A stretch of DNA of 64,000 bases from Acidaminococcus fermentans DSM 20731 (GCF_000025305.1 NC_013740.1:930001-994000), one strand, 5' to 3'; counted from the stretch's first letter, positions 38,457 to 46,881 are shown. A program made the numbers and translations. The notes: generated from the letters alone by a model not told the origin.

Positions 38457-38493
38457 GGCGCTGTGAAAAAATCATCCCCAGCGCCTTTATTTC
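38457..38493 (+). terminator. Terminator of the nucleotide-scavenging operon
   Basis: AAGGCGCTG paired with CAGCGCCTT around a 17-base loop, then TATTTC. Confidence 0.75.
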
Positions 38494-38518
38494 GCTAGCG
38501 TCAGCTGGCTTCCATCGG

Positions 38519-38546
38519 CTAGTGACTAGAGACTAGTGACTAGTGA
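38519..38546. repeat. Heptad repeat, four units (CTAGTGA type), with linked hairpin
   Basis: CTAGTGA CTAGAGA CTAGTGA CTAGTGA. Upstream, read in reverse, lies CCGATGGAAGCCAG-CTGAC, the same linker and hairpin stem start as at 35409 (CCGAAGGAAGCCAG). Confidence 0.9.
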
Positions 38547-38547
38547 C

Positions 38548-38584
38548 GGGGTGTGAAAAAGCATTTTTTCACACCCCCTTTTTT
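38548..38584. terminator. Hairpin terminator
   Basis: GGGGTGTGAAAAA, loop GCA, TTTTTTCACACCCC, then CTTTTTT. Its stem is nearly the same as at 9907-9950. Confidence 0.8.
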
Positions 38585-38591
38585 ACCAAAA

Positions 38592-38612
38592 CCTGTACTT
38601 TAGTACAGTGCG
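38592..38612 (+). promoter_or_regulatory. Palindromic operator copy 2 (CTGTACTTTAGTACAG)
   Basis: The same palindrome and trailing TGCG as at 35677, followed after about 19 bases by TACAAT as a probable -10 for the lipoprotein gene. Confidence 0.6.
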
Positions 38613-38682
38613 TTTCTTCTGAAAATTCTGTACAATAAAAGCAGAAAGAGGACGAACGGATATCTGGAGAAAGGAGCACATG

Positions 38683-39711
38683 ATGAGAAAGACATGGAAA
38701 CAAATTCTGTTGGGAGCATTGACCCTGTGTGTCCTGGCATCCGGCTGCGGTGGGGGAAAAGGGGGCGGGGGAACCCCTGAAGACCCCAACGCCGACCTGC
38801 CGGTGCGGAAGAAAATCAGCACCCCGGTGGCATCCAGTTTTAAAGTAGACGGCCGGACGGTGAACATCTATGAATATACCGGGCTGACCTTCAAGGACCA
38901 GATCCTGTGGACGGACACCCTGGCGGTGGACGGGGACCGGATTTACTTCTTCGGCTTCGACACCAAGGACGAAACATACCGGACCAAACTCCGGTCTGTC
39001 AGTTTCAAGGATGAGACGCTCAGTGACCTGAAGGTGCTGGATGAACGGGCCTACTGGCGGGACAAACTGGTGGTATCCAACGGAACTGTCTATGACTGGC
39101 ACAAACAAGGGGATTATCAAAGTCGTGAAAAGAAAAATGAAGCTTCCTATTGGCATTATTACGACGGAAAGACCATGGTGCCCACCGATTTCACCGGCAC
39201 GACTCTGATTCCCATCGATCAGGGGAAGGATGTGGTCTTTACCCAAAAACGGGACTACTGGACCGGGACCCTGGACAAAGGGACCCTTACCAAGGGGAAG
39301 GAACTCCTTACCGCAGAGTCGATCAGGAAGGCTGGGCTGAACATCAAGAAACAATGGGCGGACAAGGACGGATTATACCTGATGGGGTATATGAAAAACG
39401 ACAAGGGTGAAAATCAAAATGTGGTCCGGCAGTACAGTCTGCAGGACGGACAGCTGATCCAGTCCTTTGAGGGACCTCTTACCAAAGAAGGCCGTGGGTA
39501 TGCGGTCACCGAGCACCGGGTGGTGCTGGGACAAGAAGGCGGCATCTACTGGATTTACCGCAAGAAGGATGGAAAGTTGTTGGGGAAATTCAAGACAGAA
39601 CCCAAACTGACCATGGAAATCCTCACCCCCATGAAAAACGATTCCATCCTGATCTACCGCCGGATCAGCCGGGAGAAAGGCGAAGCCAAACTGTACCGGA
39701 TAGATCTGTAG
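38683..39711 (+). CDS. Lipoprotein of unknown function
   Basis: A 342-residue lipoprotein: MRKTWKQILLGALTLCVLASGC with the lipobox cysteine at 22, then a glycine-rich tether (GGGKGGGG). The remainder is rich in beta strands with alternating aromatic and charged residues (DRIYFFGFDTKDETYRTKL, GIYWIYRKKDGKLLGKF), and may form a propeller-like or beta-sheet fold; I do not recognise the family. The second of two ATG codons is preferred for spacing to AAAGGAG. It shares its promoter palindrome with the nucleotide-scavenging operon, hinting at common control. Confidence 0.75.
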   Translation: MRKTWKQILLGALTLCVLASGCGGGKGGGGTPEDPNADLPVRKKISTPVASSFKVDGRTVNIYEYTGLTFKDQILWTDTLAVDGDRIYFFGFDTKDETYRTKLRSVSFKDETLSDLKVLDERAYWRDKLVVSNGTVYDWHKQGDYQSREKKNEASYWHYYDGKTMVPTDFTGTTLIPIDQGKDVVFTQKRDYWTGTLDKGTLTKGKELLTAESIRKAGLNIKKQWADKDGLYLMGYMKNDKGENQNVVRQYSLQDGQLIQSFEGPLTKEGRGYAVTEHRVVLGQEGGIYWIYRKKDGKLLGKFKTEPKLTMEILTPMKNDSILIYRRISREKGEAKLYRIDL

Positions 39712-39900
39712 GGGAGAAAAGAGGGAAGAGTGCAGAGGGGGGGCGGCAGCCTGACAAGAAGTCAGACTCGGCCCAGGGGCCTTGAGATGTCAGACATCAG
39801 CTTTGTCCGGCATAGCAGAAGGTCCGGACAGCGAAGCATGTGTCCCCCCAGGCAATCAGCAAGACGGCAAGATATGACCTGGAAGAAAGGAAGGTATACT
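39712..39900 (+). promoter_or_regulatory. Leader region with three small hairpins upstream of the SPFH operon
   Basis: Three successive inverted repeats: CTGAC/GTCAG (39751-39765), GATGT/ACATC (39786-39798) and TGTCCGG/CCGGACA (39804-39830). No clear promoter was found. The region has no open frame with a binding site other than the SPFH gene start. Confidence 0.45.
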
Positions 39901-41343
39901 ATGGGACTGATCAAAGCAGGGATGGGCGCTGTAGGCGGCGTGCTGGCCGATCAATGGAAAGAGTTTTTCTACTGCCAGATGGCACCGGACATCCTGATGA
40001 TGAAAGGCCAGAAACGGACCGGGAGCCGGAGCTCCAACCAGGGCGACGACAACATCATCAGCAACGGATCCCGGATCGCTGTGAACAACGGCCAGTGCAT
40101 GATGATCGTGGAAAACGGCAAGGTGGTGGATCTGTGTGCAGAACCGGGGGAATACACCTACGACAAAAGCACTGAACCTTCCATCTTCACCGGGGATCTG
40201 AAAGACAATGTGAAGGACATTTTCAAACAGCTGGGGAAACGGTTCACCTTCGGCGGGGATACCGGTAAGGATCAGCGGGTATACTATTTCAATACCAAGG
40301 AACTGATCGGGAACAAATACGGGACCCCCAGCGAAATCCCCTTCAAGGTGAAGGATGATACCACTGGCCAGGTGCTGACCATCCGGCTCCGGTGCTTCGG
40401 GGAATACAGCTACCGGATCACGGACCCCATCCTGTTCTATACCCACGTGGCCGGGAACGATTTCGACGAATACCGCAGGGAAACCCTGGACAGCCAGATG
40501 AAAAGCGAACTGCTCATGGCCCTGGCACCGGCTTTTGCCCAGCTCAGCGCTCAGCGGATCGACTACACGGAAATCATGGCCCATACCTTTGAACTGGCGG
40601 AAGCCCTCAACGATGTCCTGAGCAAAAAATGGCGGGATCTCCGGGGCATTGAAATCGTTTCCTTCGGAATCAGCAATATCAAAGCCAATGAAGCGGATGA
40701 AGAAAAGATCCAGAAGGTCCAGATGAGCATGACCATGGGCAGTGATCCCCGGATGGCCATGGGGGCCGTGGTGGATGCCACCGCCGATTCCATGAGGATA
40801 GCGGCAGGAAACCAGAACGCCGGAGCCGCCTTCGGGTTCATGGGCATGAATATGGCAGGGAATGCCGGGGCGAACATGTTCCAGGCCCTGGCAGGCCAGG
40901 CGGCGGCCCAGCAGCCGGCCCCACCGCCGGCAGGAGCACCACGTCAGCCCAGTGGGTTTGCCCCAGGAGCGGCGGATCCCAATGGCTGGGACTGCAGCTG
41001 CGGCCAGAAGGGCAATACCGGGAAGTTCTGCATGGCCTGCGGCGCCAAAAAGCCGGAACCGGCAGGGACCTGGGACTGCGCCTGCGGCCACAAAGGGAAT
41101 ACCGGGAAGTTCTGTATGGAATGTGGCGCTCCCAAACCGGAAACCCAGCCCCAGGGATGGACCTGTCCCGGCTGCGGCACGGTAAACCAGGGGAAATTCT
41201 GCATGAACTGCGGAGCCAAAAAACCGGAGGATGCGCCTTTGTACCGCTGTGACAAATGCGGCTGGCAGCCCCCCGATCCCCATCATCCCCCCAAATTCTG
41301 CCCTCAGTGCGGAGATCCCTTTGACGACAACGACAAGAGCTGA
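39901..41343 (+). CDS. SPFH domain protein with C-terminal zinc ribbons (YdjI-like)
   Basis: A 480-residue protein. The first 300 residues form an SPFH (band-7, virion core protein) domain: MGLIKAGMGAVGGVLADQWKEFFYC, SNGSRIAVNNGQCMMIVENG, YYFNTKELIGNKYGTPSEIPF and ISFGISNIKANE. A Met/Ala/Gly and Pro-rich linker (about 300-355) leads to four CxC or CxxC knuckle pairs (WDCSCGQKGNTGKFCMACG, a close repeat, WTCPGCGTVNQGKFCMNCG, and RCDKCGW...FCPQCG). It resembles B. subtilis YdjI, which works with a zinc ribbon and a TPM protein near PspA. GGAAGG lies upstream of ATG 39901; the longer frame from 39730 covers the hairpin leader. Confidence 0.88.
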   Translation: MGLIKAGMGAVGGVLADQWKEFFYCQMAPDILMMKGQKRTGSRSSNQGDDNIISNGSRIAVNNGQCMMIVENGKVVDLCAEPGEYTYDKSTEPSIFTGDLKDNVKDIFKQLGKRFTFGGDTGKDQRVYYFNTKELIGNKYGTPSEIPFKVKDDTTGQVLTIRLRCFGEYSYRITDPILFYTHVAGNDFDEYRRETLDSQMKSELLMALAPAFAQLSAQRIDYTEIMAHTFELAEALNDVLSKKWRDLRGIEIVSFGISNIKANEADEEKIQKVQMSMTMGSDPRMAMGAVVDATADSMRIAAGNQNAGAAFGFMGMNMAGNAGANMFQALAGQAAAQQPAPPPAGAPRQPSGFAPGAADPNGWDCSCGQKGNTGKFCMACGAKKPEPAGTWDCACGHKGNTGKFCMECGAPKPETQPQGWTCPGCGTVNQGKFCMNCGAKKPEDAPLYRCDKCGWQPPDPHHPPKFCPQCGDPFDDNDKS

Positions 41344-41361
41344 AACAGGAGGTGAGTGAAA

Positions 41362-42471
41362 ATGACCGATACCTCTGTTGCCTACAAGTGTCCCAACTGC
41401 GGCGGGCCCCTGGAATTCCAGCCGGGGGCAAGCCAGGTGGTCTGTCCCTACTGCGATACCAAACTGGACGTGGCCCAGATGGAAGCCCTCTTTGCCCGGC
41501 AGCAGGAACGGGCGGCAGCCGCCCAGGAAGCAAAGGAAGAACGCTGGAATACGGAGATGGCCGGCAAGGAATGGAGCACGGAAGAAGCTTCCGTCCTGAA
41601 AGCCTTCACCTGTTCCGCCTGCGGTGCGGAAATCGTCTGTGACGAAAACACCCTGGCCACGGAATGCTGCTACTGCGGGAATCCCACCATGATGCCCAAC
41701 CGTTTCAGCGGCATGCTGAAGCCGGATTACGTGATCCCCTTCACCAAGACCAAGGACGATGCGGTGGCGGCCCTGAAGGAATTCTACAAGGGCAAGCGCC
41801 TGCTGCCGGCGGCCTTTACGGCCAACAACCGGGTCCAGGACATCCAGCCCATGTACGTGCCCTTCTGGCTCTTCGATTCCAAAATCCATGCCAGTGCCGA
41901 CTTCCAGGGGGAAGACGACAATGTAATGGAAACCAGCGATGAGATCATTACGGAAACCCGGGTGTTCCAGTGCATCCGCAGTGGCCGGATGAGCTTCCAT
42001 AAGATTCCGGTGGACGGCTCCAGCAAAATGGACGATACCTATATGGAAAGCATCGAACCTTTCGATTATTCCCAGATGGTGCCCTTCAGCCCGGCCTATC
42101 TCACCGGTTTCCTGGCGGACAAATACGATGTGGATGCGGAAGCTTCCGTGCCCCGGGCTGATGAACGGGTGGAACGGTCCGCCGTAGGGGTGCTGGAAGA
42201 AACCGTCAAGGCCAGGGGCTATGACCGGACCATCCTCAAGGACAGCGTGGTCCGGAAGGATGAAGACCAGGTGGCCTATGCCCTGGCTCCGGTGTGGATC
42301 CTGACCACCCGGTATCAGGACAAACCCTACACCTTTATGATGAACGGACAGACCGGGAAGATGGTGGGGACACTGCCCTATGACAACCAGAAATCCCTGA
42401 TGTATATGGGGGCTGTGGCGGCCATCCTCACACCGGCCCTGTATTTTGTGGCAAAGATGTTCTTGACGTAA
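41362..42471 (+). CDS. Zinc-ribbon membrane-associated protein (YdjG-like)
   Basis: A 369-residue protein opening with a TFIIB-like ribbon (YKCPNCGGPLEFQPGASQVVCPYCDTKL), an alanine/glutamate-rich helix, a second ribbon (FTCSACGAEIVCDENTLATECCYCGNP), then a large beta-rich domain (about 110-345) with GRMSFHKIPVDGSSKMDD and a single C-terminal hydrophobic segment (YMGAVAAILTPALYFVAKMF). It lies 18 bases after the SPFH gene with AGGAGG before ATG. Gene order SPFH, ribbon, TPM mirrors ydjGHI of Bacillus; the molecular job is unknown. Confidence 0.8.
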   Translation: MTDTSVAYKCPNCGGPLEFQPGASQVVCPYCDTKLDVAQMEALFARQQERAAAAQEAKEERWNTEMAGKEWSTEEASVLKAFTCSACGAEIVCDENTLATECCYCGNPTMMPNRFSGMLKPDYVIPFTKTKDDAVAALKEFYKGKRLLPAAFTANNRVQDIQPMYVPFWLFDSKIHASADFQGEDDNVMETSDEIITETRVFQCIRSGRMSFHKIPVDGSSKMDDTYMESIEPFDYSQMVPFSPAYLTGFLADKYDVDAEASVPRADERVERSAVGVLEETVKARGYDRTILKDSVVRKDEDQVAYALAPVWILTTRYQDKPYTFMMNGQTGKMVGTLPYDNQKSLMYMGAVAAILTPALYFVAKMFLT

Positions 42472-42481
42472 GGAGGTCATC

Positions 42482-43243
42482 ATGAAGAAGTTACTGCGCA
42501 TCCTGGCACTCCTGGTGCTTCTGGTGGGCATGGCCGTTTCCGCATCGGCAGCCTCTGCCCTGGTGCTGGATCAGGCTGATCTCCTGCGGCCCCAGGAAGA
42601 GAAAGTCCTCCAGCAGTCCCTGGACCAGGTGAGCCAGAAATATCAGGTACGGCTGGCGGTGGTCACGGTGAAAAGCACCGGAAACGTGAAACCCGGAGAG
42701 TTCGCCAATGTAATGCTGGACAAGATCAAAGACAGCAAGCTCAAGGGAAATATGGTGCTGCTCCTGTCCATGAAGGATCGGGACTGGTACATTTCCACCG
42801 ACAACGGCATGCGGAAAATGATCACCGACAAAGCCGGTATCAAGGCCCTCAGCGGAAAATTCCTGCCGGCCCTGAAAAAGAACAACTATCCGGAAGCCTT
42901 CGGCCAGTATGCCAAAGGGGCGGATGAACTGCTGGCCTACTACCAGAAAGAAGGGAAGCCCTACGATCCTGCCAATGCCTTCAATCCTCTGGCCCTGGCC
43001 ATTGCCGCTGCGGTGTCCCTGGGCATCGGGTTCCTGGTGCGCCGGATCCTCATCGGCCAGATGAACAATGTGATGCCGGCCCTGGAAGCCGGGGTCTATC
43101 TGGACCGGGACAGCTTCCAGCTGGAAGAAAATGCGGACAACTACCTGTACATGACGGTCCATCGCAAGCCGAAGAAGAGCCGCGAAAGCGCCAAGGCCGA
43201 CAGTACCGATGAGGATCATGGGGGCGGCGGCGGAAAGTTCTGA
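42482..43243 (+). CDS. TPM domain membrane protein (YgcG/YdjH-like)
   Basis: A 253-residue exported protein: signal peptide MKKLLRILALLVLLVGMAVSASAAS, TPM domain (about 28-150: VLDQADLLRPQEEKVLQQSLDQVSQKYQVRLAVVTV, NMVLLLSMKDRDWYISTDNGM), a hydrophobic helix (about 170-190, PLALAIAAAVSLGIGFLV) and a cytoplasmic charged tail ending HGGGGGKF. TPM domains are extracytoplasmic and linked to envelope stress or photosystem repair in plants. It ends the SPFH-ribbon-TPM operon. Confidence 0.88.
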   Translation: MKKLLRILALLVLLVGMAVSASAASALVLDQADLLRPQEEKVLQQSLDQVSQKYQVRLAVVTVKSTGNVKPGEFANVMLDKIKDSKLKGNMVLLLSMKDRDWYISTDNGMRKMITDKAGIKALSGKFLPALKKNNYPEAFGQYAKGADELLAYYQKEGKPYDPANAFNPLALAIAAAVSLGIGFLVRRILIGQMNNVMPALEAGVYLDRDSFQLEENADNYLYMTVHRKPKKSRESAKADSTDEDHGGGGGKF

Positions 43244-43255
43244 AAAGGAGGAGCC

Positions 43256-44266
43256 ATGAAAAGAAAGGATGTCCGGAGGCCGCTGGTCTGCCTGTGCCTC
43301 ATGGCTTTTCTCACCGGCCTGCCGGTCCTGGCCGGGGCTTCCGGCGGAGAAGGAATCTATGGCCGGGAACTGGACACCCTGTATGATATGATCCAGGGAG
43401 GCAGAGACCCTGACGCTTATGGAGAGGACCGGGAGGACCTGGTGGCTGTCTGGGAAGGGATCCGGGAACTTTCCCCGGCCCAGGGGCTGGAACAGGTGAA
43501 GTATCAGCTGTTGGACTGCAACGGGGACGGGGAGCCGGAACTGCTGACGGGCCAGGACGACCGGATCACCAATCTGTTCACCATCCGGGACGGCCGGCTC
43601 CACCGGGTGTTCAGCGGCCTGTACCGGAACGCCTGGTATCCCCTGGGAAAGGGACGGTTCCTGAACCAGGGGTCCGGGGGCATCGGTCTTGCCATACTGG
43701 GAGAGTACCATCTGGACGGGGACGGGAATCTGGTGTGCGAAAACTGTTATTTCACCAACTGGGATCCTGTCAGGGAAAAAGAGGAAGTGTACTGGAACAC
43801 CCTTGGCATTCCGGACAGAGCCCTGTCGGAGAAACAGGCCATGACACCGGGGCAGTTCCAGCAACTGCAGGCAAACCTGATGGGCAAGGTGGAAAAACTG
43901 TCCTGGCAGTCCCTGGCCCGCCGGGGCAAAGGGAGTGTGGAGCTGTCCCTGACCCAGGTCAGTGAGTTTGGCGAACCCATGCTGGCGGTGACTCCCAGAG
44001 AGAGATTGGAGGATGTGCACCTGCTCACTCTCCAGGTGGCGGAGGTCAGTGACAGCGGTCAGGTGACCTGGCAGGTGGAAAAGGATGAACCATTGGGAAA
44101 TCTGGAACCGGGCAGCCGGTACAATTATCCCATACATCTGGAAGGGACGGCCCGGGCCACCGGCCTGTCCTATTACGACCGGAAGGGGTATCATCGGAAG
44201 ATCCTCCAGATCAGCGGAAAAGACGGCAGCCTGGTGGTGCGGGAGGAACAGGGAGGTGACAGTTGA
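43256..44266 (+). CDS. Exported protein of unknown function with an EF-hand-like segment
   Basis: A 336-residue protein starting with a signal peptide (about 1-28, LVCLCLMAFLTGLPVLAGA). A segment LLDCNGDGEPELLTG (about residues 84-98) has the DxNxDGxxE spacing of dockerin or FG-GAP-type calcium loops, followed by FTIRDGRLHRVFSG. The C-terminal half has long mixed strands and no family I recognise. It lies 12 bases after the TPM gene and shares a one-base overlap with the next gene, so it belongs to the same or an adjoining operon. Confidence 0.7.
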   Translation: MKRKDVRRPLVCLCLMAFLTGLPVLAGASGGEGIYGRELDTLYDMIQGGRDPDAYGEDREDLVAVWEGIRELSPAQGLEQVKYQLLDCNGDGEPELLTGQDDRITNLFTIRDGRLHRVFSGLYRNAWYPLGKGRFLNQGSGGIGLAILGEYHLDGDGNLVCENCYFTNWDPVREKEEVYWNTLGIPDRALSEKQAMTPGQFQQLQANLMGKVEKLSWQSLARRGKGSVELSLTQVSEFGEPMLAVTPRERLEDVHLLTLQVAEVSDSGQVTWQVEKDEPLGNLEPGSRYNYPIHLEGTARATGLSYYDRKGYHRKILQISGKDGSLVVREEQGGDS

Positions 44267-45066
44267 TGAAACGGATCGGTAAATTATGGACGGACCTGAT
44301 ACGGGCTCTGCTGCTGTGTATGGTCCTGGTTCTGGGGCTGACGGCCGGGGGGGTTGCTGCTCCCCGGAAAACCGTCCTGGTCCACAATGTCAAGGAAATG
44401 ATGGAGGCCCTGGATGACCATACGGAAGTCATCCTGGCACCGGGCCGCTATAACCTGTCCACCTGGCTGGCCAGCACCGCTGCGGAGCAGGTAATCCACA
44501 GATTCCCCTGGAATCCCATGAGCCCTCCAGGCCTGTATATGGCCTATGAGGACCTGGAGCTGGCCGGATTCCAGGATCTCACCATCCGGGGCCAGGATAC
44601 GGAGAAGATCACGGCAGAAATCGTAACAGAGGATCCCTATACTCCGGTGCTGCATTTCCGGAACTGTCAGAACTTCCGGCTGGCCCATCTCCGGGTCGGC
44701 CATTCCCTGCAGGCTGGCCGCTGCAGCGGAGCCGTACTGAAACTGGATCTGGTGCAGGACGCAGGGCTGGAAAATCTGGACCTGTACGGGTGCGGGACCT
44801 ATGGGTACGAAGCCCTGGGCTGCGAAAGCGTTACTCTCCAGGACAGTGTGATCCGCAGCTGCACCTATGGCCTGATCAATGCCATCGAGTGCAGGGATAT
44901 GAAAATCATCCGGACCCTGTTCAAAGACACCAGCACCAATCTCCCCCTTTTCGCCGTGGGCCAGTCCCGGCTGGAACTGATCGACTGTACCTTCAAGAAT
45001 GTCCAGGGAAGGATCAATGATATGGACCTGACGGGAGGAACCGTGAGCCAGATGGTTGAAAAGTGA
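44266..45066 (+). CDS. Exported right-handed beta-helix protein of unknown function
   Basis: A 266-residue protein with a signal peptide (MKRIGKLWTDLIRALLLCMVLVLGLTAGGVAA). The rest shows regularly spaced short strands as in pectate-lyase-like beta helices: VILAPGRYNLSTW, LTIRGQDTEKITAEI, LHFRNCQNFRLAHLRVGH, AGLENLDLYGCGTYGYEAL, VTLQDSVIRSCTYGLINAIECRDMKIIRTLF, LELIDCTFKNVQGRI. No catalytic residues are identifiable. It follows the previous gene with a TGATG overlap. Surface or periplasmic role likely. Confidence 0.72.
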   Translation: MKRIGKLWTDLIRALLLCMVLVLGLTAGGVAAPRKTVLVHNVKEMMEALDDHTEVILAPGRYNLSTWLASTAAEQVIHRFPWNPMSPPGLYMAYEDLELAGFQDLTIRGQDTEKITAEIVTEDPYTPVLHFRNCQNFRLAHLRVGHSLQAGRCSGAVLKLDLVQDAGLENLDLYGCGTYGYEALGCESVTLQDSVIRSCTYGLINAIECRDMKIIRTLFKDTSTNLPLFAVGQSRLELIDCTFKNVQGRINDMDLTGGTVSQMVEK

Positions 45067-45093
45067 AGAGGGCCGAAGAAGGGAGGGGGAACA

Positions 45094-45609
45094 ATGGATG
45101 GATCCATTAAAAAACGTGCCGCCTGGGGACTGCTCGTTCTGTTGTTGGGAGCAGCTCCGGCTCTGGCCTGTGAACGGGACCTTCCCCACAGACATGAGTG
45201 GCCCGGCGGTGTTTCCGAACCCCGGCCCCTGGCCCCCGGTGCTCTTCGGTACCAGCTCCAGATCCTTCTGGCCAACCGGGACCAGTGGGACCGGGTCCCC
45301 CAATGGGACGGTCTGGTGAACATCGCCGTGCTGGATATGGACTGGAACGGTGAGCTGGAAATCCTGGTCAATGCCGAAGGAGAGGGCAGGGACCAGGGCT
45401 ATGAGGTACAGCCAGAGACCGGGAAACTGAAGAAAATCCCCGAACAGCAGTTGTACAGATCCCTGAACAATCTCCTGAGAGCTCCGGCCTGGTTCACCAT
45501 CATGCCGGAAAAGCGGCAGGACTGGCTGCAAAAAGACCCCGCCCAGGTCATCCATATGCTGCGGGACAGCTATGAGAACTATGCGGGGATCAAAGAAGGG
45601 TTTGGTTAA
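45094..45609 (+). CDS. Small exported protein of unknown function
   Basis: A 171-residue protein with a probable signal peptide (KKRAAWGLLVLLLGAAPALAC), possibly a lipoprotein although the residues before the cysteine are not a standard lipobox. A short acidic motif VLDMDWNGELEILVNAEG resembles the DCNGDGEPE segment of the protein encoded at 43256, so the two may be related in fold. The gene converges with the porin gene and lies 27 bases after the beta-helix gene. Function unknown. Confidence 0.65.
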   Translation: MDGSIKKRAAWGLLVLLLGAAPALACERDLPHRHEWPGGVSEPRPLAPGALRYQLQILLANRDQWDRVPQWDGLVNIAVLDMDWNGELEILVNAEGEGRDQGYEVQPETGKLKKIPEQQLYRSLNNLLRAPAWFTIMPEKRQDWLQKDPAQVIHMLRDSYENYAGIKEGFG

Positions 45610-46739
45610 AAATACGCCGTTACGCTGGTCCCCAGGACCCACTCCCGGAAATCCCGGGTGAAGGGTCCTGTTTTTCTGTTCTGGAGCCGGAATCCTTCTA
45701 TGGCCCAGACCAGTCCGGGAAATACCACATAGTCCAGCCGGGCGCCCCAGCCCCGGAACCCCTGGCGCTGGAAGAATCCCGTATCCCCGTCCATGGTGTG
45801 GTAGAGGATGCTGGACTGGGGCTGGTCGTAATACCGGAGCCAGGTTTCCCAGGTGCCGCCCTTCCGCTCATCCAGTTCCCCGTAGGTCACTGCGGCCACA
45901 AAGCCGGTTTTCCGCTCCCGGTATCCGTCCCGGCCCTGGGAGCCTTTGGAACCCAGCAGTTCCAGGTCGAAAAGCCACCGGTCCCGGGGCTGGTATTCCA
46001 GTCGGGTGGTCCAGATCTGCTGCCGGTCGAACCCGGTGCCGCTGGACCCCGGCTCCAGTCCCGGCTGCTGGAGGGCCGGCAGGCTGGCAGGCAGGGACTG
46101 GCGGGTCCGGAAATCCAGGAAGGCGGACCGGAGGTTCAGCTTTCCCAGCTGCTTTTCTTCCAGGGCAAACCAGCCGGTCTTCCGATGCAGGTTGTCGTTT
46201 CCAGTGGTCTGGCCGGCAAACAGGGTGATCCGGCCGCCAGGATCCGTATTTTTCCCAAAGCTGGTACGGATCCCGTCCACCCGTTTGTCGATGACATTCC
46301 CGTCCATGAGATACAGGTTGAACCGGCCCAGTTCCCATTTGGTGTGGCGGTTTTCGTGCTGGAGATAGGCCCGGGACAGGGTGGGATGGTGGTCCTGGGT
46401 GTGGTCCTTGTCGTTCCGTTTGTCTTCGATCATGAATTTCAACTGGGTATCCTGGCTGGTATGGACCACCGGGAACAGTCGCAGCCGCCGCTGGAGCAGG
46501 AACACATCCTGATCCGTCCGGGGCCAGCGGCTTTTTTTCAGGTTGGCGGGGGTCCGGGCGGCAAACCGGCCCTTGCCGTAGAGATACCGGTAGTCCCCGT
46601 GGAGTTCCAGCCAGGGGGTGTTCCGCTGTTCCTGTTTTTCCGGAGGATCGGCCTGGGAAGGGTCCACCGGGGCCCCTTCGCCCAGAGAAACCGGGAGAGC
46701 CAGAAAAAATACGAAAGCAAGCCAGAACGGGAAAGCCAT
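45606..46739 (-). CDS. Predicted outer-membrane beta-barrel protein
   Basis: A 377-residue protein with a signal peptide (MAFPFWLAFVFFLALPVSLG) and many amphipathic strands separated by charged loops (LELHGDYRYLYGKGRF, LRLFPVVHTSQDTQLKFMIED, WELGRFNLYLMDGN, ITLFAGQTTGND, WTTRLEYQPRDRWLFDLELLGS). The C-terminus is TSVTAYF; a terminal Phe is the usual BAM-recognition signal. This supports a second membrane. The start at 46739 follows GAAGGTG; a longer frame to 46850 is not supported. It may be a porin; specificity unknown. Four bases overlap the convergent gene. Confidence 0.8.
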   Translation of the reverse strand: MAFPFWLAFVFFLALPVSLGEGAPVDPSQADPPEKQEQRNTPWLELHGDYRYLYGKGRFAARTPANLKKSRWPRTDQDVFLLQRRLRLFPVVHTSQDTQLKFMIEDKRNDKDHTQDHHPTLSRAYLQHENRHTKWELGRFNLYLMDGNVIDKRVDGIRTSFGKNTDPGGRITLFAGQTTGNDNLHRKTGWFALEEKQLGKLNLRSAFLDFRTRQSLPASLPALQQPGLEPGSSGTGFDRQQIWTTRLEYQPRDRWLFDLELLGSKGSQGRDGYRERKTGFVAAVTYGELDERKGGTWETWLRYYDQPQSSILYHTMDGDTGFFQRQGFRGWGARLDYVVFPGLVWAIEGFRLQNRKTGPFTRDFREWVLGTSVTAYF

Positions 46740-46851
46740 GACAGTCACCTTCTTTCTGTTGTTTCTTTTATCATAACAGATGCATGGGCAGGGAGTAAAG
46801 AGCGGCGGGCTGACCAGGTGGGATTTCTGATGCCCAAACCACCTGACCACA

Positions 46852-46881
46852 GCGGGGCGCCGGGCCTGCGCCCCCTACGGT
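46852..46881. repeat. Palindromic element identical to that at 35521
   Basis: GCGGGGCGCCGGGCCTGCGC then CCCCTACGGTT, identical over about 30 bases to 35521-35550. Diverged heptad-like runs (CTGACCA, CTTAACCA, CTTAATC) flank it at 46841-46907. Confidence 0.9.

Noticed and set aside
39730-39900. N-terminal extension of the SPFH gene
   Set aside because: The extra codons cover the three-hairpin leader and are arginine- and serine-rich without similarity to SPFH proteins.
39856-42531. 891-codon minus-strand frame opposite the SPFH operon
   Set aside because: The plus strand encodes SPFH and zinc-ribbon proteins with regular cysteine motifs; the minus frame has no recognisable domain.
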